A DNA stretch of 64,000 nt from Nostoc sp. CHAB 5824 (GCF_020829665.1 NZ_JAIVFT010000014.1:62001-126000), one strand, 5' to 3'. Counted from the first letter of the stretch, positions 1 to 9,362 are shown. A program made the numbers and translations. Notes: a model not told the origin generated them from the sequence alone.

Positions 1-263
1 CTGGGACGCAGTTCCTCATCATAAAACCGCTCCACCCCTAAGCTCAAAAACCCATCTGGCACAATGGGCGGTTTATCGGGGTGATAATAAATACCCATAT
101 CTATGCCAAAGAGCCAATCCATGCGTTCTGACCAAAGTATCAGCAGGATCGCTTTCAGCAAGCCTGGTATCAATTCTTGCAGTTCATTATCCACTGGCGT
201 TTCATCAGAGTCGGGTAGTTCCTCGGCTGAGGGCAAGTACCTTGGCAAGTTGTACTCTAACAT
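1..263 (-). CDS. Uma2 family endonuclease-like protein (DUF820), 3' part outside window
   Basis: The gene reads leftward off the window edge; only the first 87 codons are present. The start ATG is at 261-263. The peptide begins MLEYNLPRYLPSAEELPDSD and continues with a segment rich in Leu, Ile and Trp (around residues 35-50) and then PPIVPDGFLSLGVERF. That layout is typical of the large cyanobacterial Uma2/DUF820 family, which has a restriction-endonuclease-like fold. The catalytic PD-(D/E)xK part starts near 'PDGFLSLG' and continues beyond the window. These genes occur in dozens of copies in Nostoc genomes and their role is not settled. Family assignment is by recognition of the N-terminus. 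Confidence 0.75.
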   Translation of the reverse strand, partial: MLEYNLPRYLPSAEELPDSDETPVDNELQELIPGLLKAILLILWSERMDWLFGIDMGIYYHPDKPPIVPDGFLSLGVERFYDEELRP

Positions 264-948
264 GGCTGGTTTCCCCAAAACTCAAAGGATATTTCACTCT
301 ATTTGACTCACCAGAATTATAGCGAGTTCTCCGCAACTATCTGATTAGTTTACTACTGTATATTAAATACTCCAATGACACTAATTAACAGCTTTTAACT
401 ACTAGACAATCTTAAATCTACCGGAATCATCAGCAAGAAAATTTATTTGATGCCTAGATTCTAAATGTCACAATCCGATTATCTTGATGCTGCAATATTT
501 TGCTTTGACTAAGGGATACCACTTGTGGTATTGAGAAACAGCCAAGATTTTACAGATATAATATGTTACTGACTCATTTCCGGGTTGTGCAGAGCATTGG
601 TTCAGTTAGAGTTCTAGCTCAGTCAAGAATGCAGGCGTTTCTACCCCACAAAGAAAGTTGCTTAAGCCGATAAAATTTTGGTAACTCTTAACTATTAATA
701 AATATATAGGTGTTTAGTGCTATTCATGCTTTATATTTAGCGACAGGGTGGTGCAAACAACCACTCATGTTCAAATACTTAGGAGGCATTACCCACCAGG
801 GGCAACTCACGCTTCGATACCATCAGTACATAGCGTAAGTAAAGGTTAAGTTGATATTGAAACAAATAATTTTTGCTGAATTGTGACAGATAAAGACTAA
901 ACTAAAAAGTCTTGTGCAGCAAAACCTGTAGCTTTAAATGAAGTAATC
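264..948. other. Intergenic region between divergent Uma2 gene and serA
   Basis: This stretch of 685 bases is AT-rich and has no convincing ORF, tRNA or strong hairpin. It must hold the divergent promoters for the leftward Uma2 gene and rightward serA. I do not see a clear consensus promoter that I would defend. Confidence 0.6.
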
Positions 949-2529
949 ATGTCTAAGGTTCTTGTCTCCGATTCTATTGACCAAGCTGGAATTGACATTC
1001 TTTCGCAAGTTGCTACTGTTGATGTCAAAATAGGTCTAAAACCAGCAGAACTGATCGAAATTATTGGTGAGTATGACGCGCTGATGATTCGCTCTAGTAC
1101 ACGCGTCACCCAAGAAATCATTGAAGCCGGTACCCAGCTAAAAATCATCGGTCGTGCTGGTGTGGGTGTGGATAATGTGGATGTTCCAGCTGCCACACGC
1201 CGGGGAATTGTGGTAGTTAATTCTCCAGAGGGAAACACAATTGCCGCCGCGGAACACGCGCTAGCGATGATTTTGGCTTTGTCTCGCCACATCCCCGATG
1301 CTAACGCTTCGGTGAAACGCGGTGCGTGGGATCGCAATAGCTTTGTCGGCGCGGAAGTTTACAAAAAAACTCTTGGCGTTGTCGGTTTGGGTAAAATTGG
1401 CTCCCATGTTGCGGCTGTAGCTAAGACAATGGGGATGAAACTTCTAGCTTATGACCCTTTTATTTCTACAGACCGAGCCGAACAACTTGGCTGTCAGTTA
1501 GTTGAGCTAGATTTACTCTTCCAGCAAGCAGACTATATCACCCTACACATCCCCAAAACCCCAGAAACCACCCACTTAATCAATGCCACAACCCTGGCAA
1601 AGATGAAACCTACAGCCCGGATTGTCAACTGCGCTCGTGGTGGGATCATTGATGAAGTAGCTTTAGCAGCAGCTCTGAAAGCGGGTAAAATAGGCGGTGC
1701 AGCCTTGGATGTGTTCGAGTCAGAACCACTGGGTGAATCTGAATTGCGATCGCTAGGCAAGGAAGTTATCCTCACTCCCCACTTGGGAGCCTCTACCGCA
1801 GAAGCTCAAGTGAATGTAGCTATTGATGTTGCCGAACAAATTCGGGATGTACTTTTAGGACTACCAGCACGTTCAGCCGTAAACATTCCCGGACTCGGCC
1901 CCGATGTGTTGGAAGAACTCAAACCCTACATGCAACTAGCAGAAACTCTAGGTAATCTGGTGGGACAGCTAGCTGGCGGACGGGTGGAAGTACTCAACAT
2001 TCGACTGCAAGGGGAACTCGCGACCAACAAAAGTCAGCCTTTGATAGTAGCTGCCCTAAAAGGATTACTTTACCAAGCTTTGCGGGAACGGGTAAATTAC
2101 GTAAATGCCAGCATAGAAGCCAAAGAACGCGGAATTCGGGTGATTGAAACCCGCGATGCTTCCATTAGAGACTATGCCGGAACGCTTCATCTAGAAGCCA
2201 CGGGTACTTTAGGTACTCATTCTGTCACAGGCGCTTTGTTGGGTGAGCGGGAAATCCACCTGACTGATGTTGACGGTTTCCCGATTAACGTCCCACCCAG
2301 CAAATATATGCTGTTTACCTTGCACCGCGATATGCCAGGGATTATCGGTAAACTTGGTTCTCTACTTGGCAGTTTTAATGTGAATATTGCCAGTATGCAA
2401 GTCGGTCGTAAAATCGTCCGTGGTGATGCTGTAATGGCTCTGAGTATAGATGACCCTTTACCTGAGGGCATTTTGGATGAAATTATAAAAGTCCCTGGTA
2501 TTCGGGACGCGTATACGGTAACACTTTAG
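949..2529 (+). CDS. serA: D-3-phosphoglycerate dehydrogenase
   Basis: It catalyses the first step of the phosphorylated serine pathway, NAD-dependent oxidation of 3-phosphoglycerate to 3-phosphohydroxypyruvate. The 526-residue length fits the long bacterial/plant form. Visible motifs: GRAGVGVDNVD near residue 75, the dinucleotide-binding GLGKIGSHVA near 148, ARGGIIDE near 230, and the catalytic-His segment LTPHLGAST near 278. An intervening (ASB-type) domain follows, and a C-terminal ACT domain (HRDMPGIIGKLGSLL, near 455), which in this family often binds serine. The ATG at 949 gives the usual MxKVLVSD start. It may be co-transcribed with prmA, 99 bases downstream. Confidence 0.97.
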   Translation: MSKVLVSDSIDQAGIDILSQVATVDVKIGLKPAELIEIIGEYDALMIRSSTRVTQEIIEAGTQLKIIGRAGVGVDNVDVPAATRRGIVVVNSPEGNTIAAAEHALAMILALSRHIPDANASVKRGAWDRNSFVGAEVYKKTLGVVGLGKIGSHVAAVAKTMGMKLLAYDPFISTDRAEQLGCQLVELDLLFQQADYITLHIPKTPETTHLINATTLAKMKPTARIVNCARGGIIDEVALAAALKAGKIGGAALDVFESEPLGESELRSLGKEVILTPHLGASTAEAQVNVAIDVAEQIRDVLLGLPARSAVNIPGLGPDVLEELKPYMQLAETLGNLVGQLAGGRVEVLNIRLQGELATNKSQPLIVAALKGLLYQALRERVNYVNASIEAKERGIRVIETRDASIRDYAGTLHLEATGTLGTHSVTGALLGEREIHLTDVDGFPINVPPSKYMLFTLHRDMPGIIGKLGSLLGSFNVNIASMQVGRKIVRGDAVMALSIDDPLPEGILDEIIKVPGIRDAYTVTL

Positions 2530-2628
2530 GAGTCAGGAGTCAGGAGCCAGGAGTCAGAAGAAATAATTCCTCCTGACTGCTGAATTCTGACTCCTGTTAG
2601 CGCAGCGGGGCGCAGCCCATTCTGAATT
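2530..2628 (+). repeat. AGGAGTC short direct repeats and palindrome between serA and prmA
   Basis: The spacer opens with four near-identical AGGAGTC/AGGAGCC units. It continues with the complementary CTGACTGCTGAATTCTGACTCC, so the segment can fold. Such 'GGAGTCAGGAGTC' runs are common low-complexity intergenic repeats in Nostoc. No gene is seen here. Confidence 0.7.
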
Positions 2629-3549
2629 ATGGCAAACACCTGGTGGGAATTACAGATTTTATGTGAGCCAGACCTAGAAGATTCGATCTTTTGGCGACTG
2701 GAAGATTTTGGCTGTCGTGGAACAGCAAGTGAAAACAAAGGAAATTCATCTTTAGTCAGGGCTTACTTATCGACAATTCAAACACAGCTACTAGATTTGG
2801 CAGCGCTATCGCTGTGGCTGCGTCAAGATGCGCTCTGTGTAGGACTTTCATCTCCCTTACTGCAATGGCAGTTAATTGATGAGGAAGATTGGGCGACTAG
2901 CTGGAAACAATATTGGCATCCGCAAAAAATAGGCGATCGCTTCCTAATCAACCCTGCGTGGCTACCATTACCAGAAACAACGGAACGATTAGTGATTCGT
3001 CTTGATCCAGGTGTAGCATTTGGTACGGGCAATCATGCCACCACTCAGCTATGTTTGGAATCCCTGGAAATGCGGTTAAGTGGAGTTCCTCAGTCGTTTG
3101 TGAGTACTAGTGGCAAACAAGAACATCTGATAATTGCGGATATTGGCTGTGGTTCTGGTATCCTTTCTATTGGGGCGCTGCTACTGGGAGCCGAGAAAGT
3201 CTATGCAGTAGATACTGACCCTTTGGCGGTGCAATCAACTATCAGTAATGGTGTCCTGAATGATATTAGCCCAGAACGTTTACTACCTGCATTGGGAAGC
3301 GTAGACATTGTGACAAAACTAGTTGAGAAACCAGTTGATGGTATCGTTTGCAATATTTTGGCTCATGTAATTATTGAATTGGTTCCAGAAATGAGTGCGA
3401 TCGCTAAACCTGATACTTGGGCTATCTTTAGTGGTATTTTACTAGAACAATCTAAAGCTGTTGCTGACGCCTTAGAAGAAAATGGTTGGGTCGTTGCTAC
3501 CCTCTGGAAACGAAAAGAATGGTGTTGCTTGAATGTACGGCGTTCTTAA
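2629..3549 (+). CDS. prmA: Ribosomal protein L11 methyltransferase
   Basis: This is an S-adenosylmethionine-dependent methyltransferase that modifies ribosomal protein L11. The 306-residue protein begins MANTWWELQILCEP, the normal N-terminal substrate-recognition domain. The PrmA signature DPGVAFGTGNHATTQLCLE is near residue 125. The SAM-binding motif ADIGCGSGILSIGALLLGA is near 170, followed by the acidic ribose-binding VDTDP. The NPPF-type loop appears as NILAHVIIEL near 244. It is complete, with the usual family length, and follows serA in the same direction. Confidence 0.95.
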   Translation: MANTWWELQILCEPDLEDSIFWRLEDFGCRGTASENKGNSSLVRAYLSTIQTQLLDLAALSLWLRQDALCVGLSSPLLQWQLIDEEDWATSWKQYWHPQKIGDRFLINPAWLPLPETTERLVIRLDPGVAFGTGNHATTQLCLESLEMRLSGVPQSFVSTSGKQEHLIIADIGCGSGILSIGALLLGAEKVYAVDTDPLAVQSTISNGVLNDISPERLLPALGSVDIVTKLVEKPVDGIVCNILAHVIIELVPEMSAIAKPDTWAIFSGILLEQSKAVADALEENGWVVATLWKRKEWCCLNVRRS

Positions 3550-3561
3550 CCCAGTATATAA

Positions 3562-3609
3562 CTAGTACAGCTTGGCAAAAATCCAGCTATCTTTAATAAG
3601 CTGTACTAG
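3562..3609. repeat. Hairpin with 12-bp perfect arms downstream of prmA
   Basis: CTAGTACAGCTT at 3562-3573 is the exact reverse complement of AAGCTGTACTAG at 3598-3609, with a 24-base AT-rich loop. The hairpin lies just after the prmA stop. It may act as a transcription end or be a small dispersed repeat; it lacks a clear T-run, so a terminator role is inferred only. Confidence 0.55.
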
Positions 3610-3756
3610 AAATTTGAGTCAGATGTAACTACACATCTGCATCAAGATTTCATAATTGATGTTTGCAATTTCCATTTGAGTGGATGTACACAAATAAAAA
3701 AGTTGTATAACTTGAACGTGTATAACCCCTCTATTTGCGTATTACTAAACATTACG

Positions 3757-3851
3757 GACGTACAAGCTACAACCGAAGGTCAAGTAATGCAGATTTATGT
3801 CAAAGAAAATCAAGTTGTCAAAAAGGGAGATGCTATTGCGACCATTGGACT
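3757..3851 (+). pseudogene. Fragment of a biotinyl/lipoyl-type (HlyD/adaptor) domain
   Basis: About 31 codons read DVQATTEGQVMQIYVKEN, then QVVKKGDAIATIG, the two-strand hairpin pattern of membrane-fusion adaptor or biotinyl-lipoyl domains (G-x-V...V-x-x-G-D). No flanking adaptor sequence is recognisable. A G/C-rich low-complexity run follows at 3860-3985. I read it as a gene relic next to the decayed metal ATPase, perhaps from the same lost efflux locus. Confidence 0.5.
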
Positions 3852-4030
3852 TCTTGCAAAGTGGGGATGCATGTTAAGGGGGAAGGTGGGGCCCCCACAA
3901 AGTGGGGATAAGGGGCAGGGGGAAAGGGATGAAATTTTCCTTTTTCTCCTTCCCCCTTTGCCCTTTTCCCCTTTCCCCACAACTGCTAGAAGTCTATTTA
4001 AGTGTAACAATTTTGGATTAAGGAAAAGTA

Positions 4031-5519
4031 ATGGTAAAAGTAGCACTGCAACTACCATCACCCCCAAAATCTCAATTTACTGTGTTGGAAGGGAATGGAA
4101 AAGTTACTTTAATTGACACTAATGGACACTCTTAAGGAGAGTTACCCAACGTTACCTACAGCGTTGTCCATACAACTCCGGGAAGACTGCGGTTTCGCCT
4201 ACCTCGCTTACGCTGTGATGCAGATTATGCCAAGCGTCTCGAAGTATTGTTAACAGCAGATGCGCTGGTGAAAAATGTCCGTGTCAAGCCTGCGGCAATG
4301 TCGGTTGCAGTTACTTATAAATCTGATAAAGTTTCCGATGCGAAGATGCGATCGCACCTTCACGATTTGATTCAGGCTGCAAGTGTTGTAGTCGTTCTCA
4401 AAAATTCTACATCGTTATCGGAAACCCAAAAAGAGACATCTTGGCCCGGTTTACAACTCTCTGCTGTTGCTACTACTTTAGCAGTGCTGGGGGGATCGTT
4501 GGGATTACCAATCCCGCCGTTGATAGTAACGCTTCCGATCGCTCTGGCTACTTTACCCATTGTCCAACGAGCATGGTCAGGTATTAGGGTAGAGCGAAAA
4601 TTGAATATTGACTTTTTGGATTTGATGGCGATCGCTATTACTATCTTCCAAGGCCAATTTCTTACACCATCGCTGATGCTCGGTTTAATTGAAGTGGGCG
4701 AAAATATCCGCGATCGCACGGCTCGTTCTTCTGCTCAACAAACTCTAGATTTACTTAGTTCTCTAGGACAATTTGTCTGGGTGGAACGCAATGGCGACAA
4801 GCAACAAATTCCTATTCAAGATGTGCAACGTGGCGATACAGTGATTGTTTACCCTGGCGGACAAGTGCCGGTTGATGGTAGCATTTTGCGAGGTAAAGCC
4901 CTGCTAGATGAGCAGAAACTAACTGGCGAGTCGATGCCAGTGTTGAAGAAAAAAGGACAACCAGTTTTTGCCAACGGGGACGCTAACTAAGGGAGAAGTT
5001 GATGTTGTCAGTGTAGAAAGTCTCAATCCAGCAACGTCAAGATTACGGGTGTTGGAATTGGCAGCCGCTGCCGAACAGCGTTTAACTCATCCAGTAGCAG
5101 AAGCAATTGTTCGCTATGCCCAGCAGAGCAAGTGAAAATTTTGCCGCGTAGTAAGTGGGATTATCAACTAGGTTTGGGCGTACAAGCTCTGATTGATGAA
5201 GAGACAATTTACGTTGGGAGCGATCGCTTTTTACGTACCAGTGGCATTGATACCGAAGCGTTATTCAGCGATTGATATAGCTAGCAACGGTCAACTTCAA
5301 GGTATTATTAAATACAGTGACCTTCTCCATCCCGAGAGTCGAGAAGTCATCACAGCACTTTCGACGGTCGAAGGTGTGGAGATTCACATGCTAACGGGGG
5401 ATAATAAGCGAACTGCTACCGCTGTTGCTGCTGGACTTGGTATTTTGCCAATGCATACTCACGCAGAAGCTTTTCCAGAACAAAAGGCAACAGTTGTCCG
5501 CTTGCTCTTGATCCAGAAG
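4031..5519 (+). pseudogene. Degraded P1B-type (heavy-metal) cation-transporting ATPase
   Basis: Pieces of one ATPase lie in order but in changing frames. An N-terminal segment from ATG 4031 is interrupted by in-frame TAA 4133-4135, then TYSVVHTTPGRLRFRLPRL (HMA-like). Next come a membrane helix region and the actuator domain with LTGES near 4920-4935. At about 4976 the sequence jumps from PVFAN to GTLTKGEV in another frame. The intervening membrane helices and the phosphorylated Asp of the DKTG motif are therefore gone. A further frame change follows near 5132, a TGA is at 5273, and a P-domain piece (HMLTGDNKRTAT) ends near 5515. The GDGxNDxP motif is missing. The family is clear; a functional pump is impossible from this sequence. 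Confidence 0.88.
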
Positions 5520-6026
5520 TTGCATACACCACTGCTCAATCGCATCATGGTTAGTATCACTTTTCTGGGCAATCCACTAGTAATGCTGATATCTTCTTTG
5601 GGGCTGGCGATTAGTCCGTTATATTATAATCGCCGCTGGCAAGCAACCATCTTGGGCATCGCTGGAGTCGGTGCAACCTTGCTAAATTGTTTAATGAAAA
5701 TATTATTTAGTAGAGCGCAGCCAGCACTGTGGAAGCATATTATTAATGTGGGTCAACACAGTTTTCCCAGCGGTCATGCAATGGTTTCAATAGTGATTTA
5801 CGGTTTTACCGGCTATATTTTGGCAAAGCAGTTTCCTGAATGGCGCTTTTGGATTTATGGTTTGACTATTATTCTAATTGCTGCGGTCGGTTTCAGTCGG
5901 CTTTATCTTGGTGTACATTGGCTAACTGATGTCACAGCTGGCTATGCCGCAGGTTTAGTGTGGTTGATTACCTGTATTCTTAGTTTGGAATCGCAGCAAA
6001 AATATGGCTCACTGCAAGCAGGCTAA
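5520..6026 (+). pseudogene. PAP2-family phosphatase, 5'-truncated and fused to the ATPase relic
   Basis: In frame with the last ATPase piece (open from 5193), the sequence becomes a membrane phosphatase of the PAP2/undecaprenyl-diphosphatase type. It carries helices around MVSITFLGNPLVMLISSLGL and AIVG-like segments, motif 2 PSGHAM, and motif 3 SRLYLGVHWLTD with the catalytic His and Asp. Motif 1, normally K-x6-R-P, reads KILFSRAQP, so the Arg is Gln (CAG, one base from CGG). The N-terminal helices before 'LHTPLLNRIM' are absent. An internal ATG at 5547 could start a short product, but loss of the N-terminus and of Arg in motif 1 suggests a relic. Its family is certain; its activity is doubtful. 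Confidence 0.75.
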
Positions 6027-6073
6027 TCTGTAGGTTGTTCCCTGGCGTTGCATAATGGATTAAGGCAAGAGAC

Positions 6074-6129
6074 GCGATGAATCGCCGTCAAGACAATAAT
6101 CAATCTTTGTCTTGACGGCGATTTATCGC
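6074..6129. repeat. Strong 22-bp-arm hairpin between PAP2 relic and kdpC
   Basis: Arms at 6074-6095 and 6108-6129 pair over 22 bases with one mismatch; the loop is 12 bases. The arm includes GCGAT(G/A)AATCGCCGTCAAGACA. It lies between two converging genes (PAP2 relic, plus; kdpC, minus), where a bidirectional terminator is expected. It resembles other GACGCGAT palindromes in this window (9471-9498, 46810-46832), so it is probably a dispersed repeat used as a transcription end. Confidence 0.6.
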
Positions 6130-6225
6130 ATCTTTGCGATCTAGAATTTTCATCAAAAAACCTTAACCGAACTGTACTGAATTCTGAATTCTGTTCGATC
6201 AGGAACATCCCTTTTTCGCTATTTC

Positions 6226-6864
6226 CTATGCTTTAATCTTATCCAGAGCTAAATTCAGCTTCAATACATTAACCCCAGGTTCGCCAAAGATGCCGAGAAA
6301 GCGACCATCGGTATTTTGAGCAATCAAAGTTTCCAGTTGCTTCGGCTGAACTCTTCGCGCCTTGGCTACTCGTGTAATTTGCCCGATCGCAGCTTCGGGA
6401 GTAATGTGAGGATCAAGGCTGGAACCAGAGGTGTAGACTAGATCCCCAGTCGGCTGTACTCCTGCTGTTTTCAAACGATTGAAGTCACCTTCAACTTTAT
6501 TGCTGCGATCGGGGTTATCTTTACCTTTGATGCGTTCTAGTAATGCGGGATTACTAGGAGCCAAGTTACTAGCACCAGAAACCCCAGTTTGCAAAACTCC
6601 CGCATCATCTTTTTTAGGATCGGCTGTGCTGTAGTTGGTGGTACTGGGACGACTGTTAAAATAGCGATCGCTACTAAAAGGTTGACCAATCAAAGCAGAT
6701 CCTACAACTTCACCTATGGTATTTTTCAGTAGACTGCCGTTTGCTTGAAACGGAAACACAATCTGCCCAATGGCAATCATCGCAAAAGGATAAATAATCG
6801 CTGCAATAACCCAGAGTACCAGGGTAGAGCGAACAGCTCTACCGGCTTCGCGTGCAAAACTCAT
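6226..6864 (-). CDS. kdpC: Potassium-transporting ATPase subunit KdpC
   Basis: KdpC is the small subunit of the high-affinity K+-uptake pump KdpFABC, anchored by one N-terminal helix and placed between KdpA and KdpB. The start is the ATG at 6864 (MSFAREAGRAVRSTLVLWVIAA), giving 212 residues; the open frame extends further upstream but only into the preceding gene. Visible: membrane helix at residues 12-35, the family segment GSALIGQPFSSDRYFNSRPS near 55, SNLAPSNPALLERI, and the C-terminal SGSSLDPHITPEAA with a conserved terminal domain. The start overlaps the stop of the upstream small gene by one base (TAATG), showing translational coupling. Confidence 0.95.
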   Translation of the reverse strand: MSFAREAGRAVRSTLVLWVIAAIIYPFAMIAIGQIVFPFQANGSLLKNTIGEVVGSALIGQPFSSDRYFNSRPSTTNYSTADPKKDDAGVLQTGVSGASNLAPSNPALLERIKGKDNPDRSNKVEGDFNRLKTAGVQPTGDLVYTSGSSLDPHITPEAAIGQITRVAKARRVQPKQLETLIAQNTDGRFLGIFGEPGVNVLKLNLALDKIKA

Positions 6865-7214
6865 TAGAATTTCTCCGGTGCAAACATTACAAAAAATAGA
6901 TATATGGAAAGCCCTAGCGTCACCAGTCCTAACAGCCCCAATCCCCAAGATTGACTGCGAGAAAGTTGTTCGCCAGTAGCTGCATAGACTACAGGTGCAA
7001 CCACTAGGTTGAAACACATCGCCAAAAACAAATACAGTGGCAGCTTTTGTCTACGCCATTGACACCAGATTTCAGTTATTTCTTCTAATACTTGGGATGG
7101 AGCGATGCCTGCGGCGAGCTTCTCTACGAGACGCTTCTCTTCGAGAGGCTTCTCCTGTCGGAGACGCTTTGCGAACGCCAACGCGAACGCGCGTCGGATA
7201 TGAACGGGTTTCAT
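6864..7214 (-). CDS. kdpG: Small Kdp-operon membrane protein (KdpF/KdpG-like)
   Basis: This 116-residue protein sits between kdpB and kdpC, where Anabaena kdp operons carry an extra gene called kdpG. The C-terminal 65 residues show two membrane helices (KLPLYLFLAMCFNLVVAPVVYAA and SWGLGLLGLVTLGLSIYLFFVMF); the second resembles the tiny KdpF peptide. The N-terminal ~45 residues are basic/acidic and are encoded by a G/C-rich palindromic repeat (about 7105-7200). They may be a repeat-derived extension, and the original start may have been closer to the first helix. The role is inferred to be stabilising or assembling KdpABC. The symbol rests on gene position and recalled literature. Confidence 0.7.
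   Translation of the reverse strand: MKPVHIRRAFALAFAKRLRQEKPLEEKRLVEKLAAGIAPSQVLEEITEIWCQWRRQKLPLYLFLAMCFNLVVAPVVYAATGEQLSRSQSWGLGLLGLVTLGLSIYLFFVMFAPEKF
7105..7200. repeat. Dispersed palindromic repeat inside the 5' end of kdpG
   Basis: The G/C-rich stretch contains GCGATGCCTGCGGCGAGCTT, repeated CGAGACGCTTCTC/GAGAGGCTTCTC blocks, GGAGACGCTTTGCGAACGCC and AACGCGAACGCGCG. It has the look of Nostoc short dispersed repeats, which are usually intergenic. Here it encodes residues from roughly 5 to 36 of the small Kdp protein without breaking the frame. Confidence 0.65.
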
Positions 7215-7220
7215 AGTAAA

Positions 7221-9362
7221 TTAAGACAAAGGTAGGATAATATCTATCAGTTTGATGGCAATGAAGGGAGCTATGATACCACCAACGCCATAAATAAAGA
7301 TGTTGCGACGTAACAGTTGATCTGCTGTTACAGGTAAAAACTTTACCCCTTTGAGTGCTAGCGGAATTAGTGCCGGAATAATCAAAGCATTATAAATCAG
7401 CGCCGAGACGATCGCAGATTGGGCACTCTTCAATCCCATAATATTAAGTGCGCCGATTCCAGCAGCTGCAAAGATAGTCGGAATGATCGCAAAATACTTG
7501 GCAATATCGTTAGCGATCGAGAATGTTGTCAAGGCTCCACGGGTAATTAGCAACTGTTTACCTATGGTTACTAAGTCAATTAGCTTTGTAGGGTCAGAGT
7601 CTAAGTCCACCATGTTAGCAGCTTCTTTGGCAGCTTGCGTCCCAGAATTCATCGCCACACCCACGTTTGCTTGAGCCAAGGCAGGTGCATCGTTAGTGCC
7701 ATCCCCGGTCATTGCCACCAGTTTACCCTGAGATTGTTCCAAGCGAATCACCTCAATTTTGTCTTCTGGAGTCGCTTCGGCAATGAAATCATCAACCCCA
7801 GCCTCCTCGGCAATTACCGAAGCGGTAATCTGATTGTCACCTGTGAGCATGATAGTCTTAACACCCATGCGGCGGAGTTGGTTAAATCGTTCCCGCAAAC
7901 CAGGTTTAACAATATCTTTGAGGTAAATGACACCATAAATCTTGTCATCTTGGCAAACAGCTAAGGGTGTACCGCCTAACCGGGAAACTCGCTCATAAGC
8001 TGCATCTATATCATCAGGAACGTAGCCACCACGAGAACGGACAAATCCCTTAATAGTATCTACCGCCCCTTTGCGAATTTGTTTACCATCGGGTATATTC
8101 GTGCCACTCATCCGGGTTTTCGCCGAAAAATCTACACCCTCGGCTTTGTCGATATTGAAGTCTACCGCAGCCTGAGACTTTTCTGCCAATATCACAATTG
8201 ACTTACCTTCTGGCGTTTCGTCAAACAAGCTAGCAGCTAGGGAGACTCGCGCCACATCTTCTAGTGAGTGATTATTCAGAGGAATAAACTCATCAGCCAT
8301 CCGGTTTCCCAAGGTGATAGTGCCTGTCTTATCTAGCACTAAGGTATTGATGTCACCGCAGGCTTCTACTGCTCGACCAGAGGTAGCAATGACGTTAAAC
8401 TGTGCAACCCTATCCATCCCTGCAATACCGATCGCACTGAGCAAACCACCGATAGTTGTAGGAATCAAAGCTACCAGTAGCGAAATTAGAATAGCAACAC
8501 TAGCACCCGCACGCAAACTGTTTGCCGCCTCAACGCCAAACGCCGTGCTGATAAAGCTGGCGATGTAGTTCACAAAGGGAGGCATTGTCGCCACTACAAT
8601 CAGGAATACTTGTGTTAAAACTGCCAACAATACCGTCAAAGCAATCTCGTTAGGAGTCTTGCTGCGTTCTGCTCCTTCTACCAGAGAAATCATGCGATCG
8701 ATAAAGCCTTGGCCAGGATCAGCACTAATGCGAATTGTCAACTCGTCTGAAAGTAGGCGTGTACCGCCTGTCACCGAACTGGCAATATCTGTACCTGGTT
8801 GCTTCAGTACAGGGGCAGATTCTCCAGTAATTGCAGACTCATCCACCGAGCCGATGCCTTTAATTACATCTCCATCGGCGGGAATCATATTATTTGCAAT
8901 CACTTTTACCAAATCGCCCCGTCGTAGTTCCGTAGAATTGACTTGTTGTATAGAACCATCTGGGAGAATTTTGTTGGCAACAGTATCTGATCGCGTCGAT
9001 CGCAGTGAATCAGCCTGTGCTTTACCGCGTCCTTCAGCTACAGCTTCGGCAAAGTTGGCAAAAACGAGTGTGAAAAAGAGAATAAAGGTAATTACCCCAT
9101 TTAACAGGCGTTGTTGGTTGACGTCTGCCTGGATTGTGCCAAACAGATTTGGGTTTAGAGTAACAAGAAAGGTGACAATTGTCCCCACCCAAACAACAAA
9201 CATAACGGGGTTTCTGACAGTAATTCGCGGATCGAGCTTGACAAATGACTCACGAATTGCTCTTTGGTAAAGTCCCCGCATATTTGTTTTGGGGGTGTGC
9301 TTGCGCGAGTCACGAGTTCCAGATGGAATACGGGGTGAAGGAGAATCAGTAGTAATTGGCAT
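7221..9362 (-). CDS. kdpB: Potassium-transporting ATPase ATP-binding subunit KdpB
   Basis: KdpB is the P-type ATPase subunit that powers K+ import through KdpA. The protein has 713 residues, slightly longer than usual because of a polar N-terminal tail (about 35 residues before RAIRESFVKLDPR). Visible: membrane helices near 50-95, actuator loop with TGES near residue 180, the phosphorylation motif LVLDKTGTIT near 340, the nucleotide-binding domain, MLTGDN near 510 and MTGDGTNDAPAL near 555, then three C-terminal helices. It is complete. Six bases separate its stop from the small gene. The 480-base spacer upstream of it holds a tandem repeat, unusual inside a pump operon. Confidence 0.97.
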   Translation of the reverse strand: MPITTDSPSPRIPSGTRDSRKHTPKTNMRGLYQRAIRESFVKLDPRITVRNPVMFVVWVGTIVTFLVTLNPNLFGTIQADVNQQRLLNGVITFILFFTLVFANFAEAVAEGRGKAQADSLRSTRSDTVANKILPDGSIQQVNSTELRRGDLVKVIANNMIPADGDVIKGIGSVDESAITGESAPVLKQPGTDIASSVTGGTRLLSDELTIRISADPGQGFIDRMISLVEGAERSKTPNEIALTVLLAVLTQVFLIVVATMPPFVNYIASFISTAFGVEAANSLRAGASVAILISLLVALIPTTIGGLLSAIGIAGMDRVAQFNVIATSGRAVEACGDINTLVLDKTGTITLGNRMADEFIPLNNHSLEDVARVSLAASLFDETPEGKSIVILAEKSQAAVDFNIDKAEGVDFSAKTRMSGTNIPDGKQIRKGAVDTIKGFVRSRGGYVPDDIDAAYERVSRLGGTPLAVCQDDKIYGVIYLKDIVKPGLRERFNQLRRMGVKTIMLTGDNQITASVIAEEAGVDDFIAEATPEDKIEVIRLEQSQGKLVAMTGDGTNDAPALAQANVGVAMNSGTQAAKEAANMVDLDSDPTKLIDLVTIGKQLLITRGALTTFSIANDIAKYFAIIPTIFAAAGIGALNIMGLKSAQSAIVSALIYNALIIPALIPLALKGVKFLPVTADQLLRRNIFIYGVGGIIAPFIAIKLIDIILPLS

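Noticed and set aside
897..1337. 146-residue minus-strand open frame over serA
   Set aside because: Antisense shadow of serA.
3676..4116. 146-residue plus-strand open frame
   Set aside because: Only about 31 codons resemble a biotinyl/lipoyl fragment; the rest is G/C-rich low complexity and out of frame with the ATPase relic.
8659..9270. 203-residue plus-strand open frame opposite kdpB
   Set aside because: Antisense shadow of a strongly conserved gene with no recognisable protein sequence.
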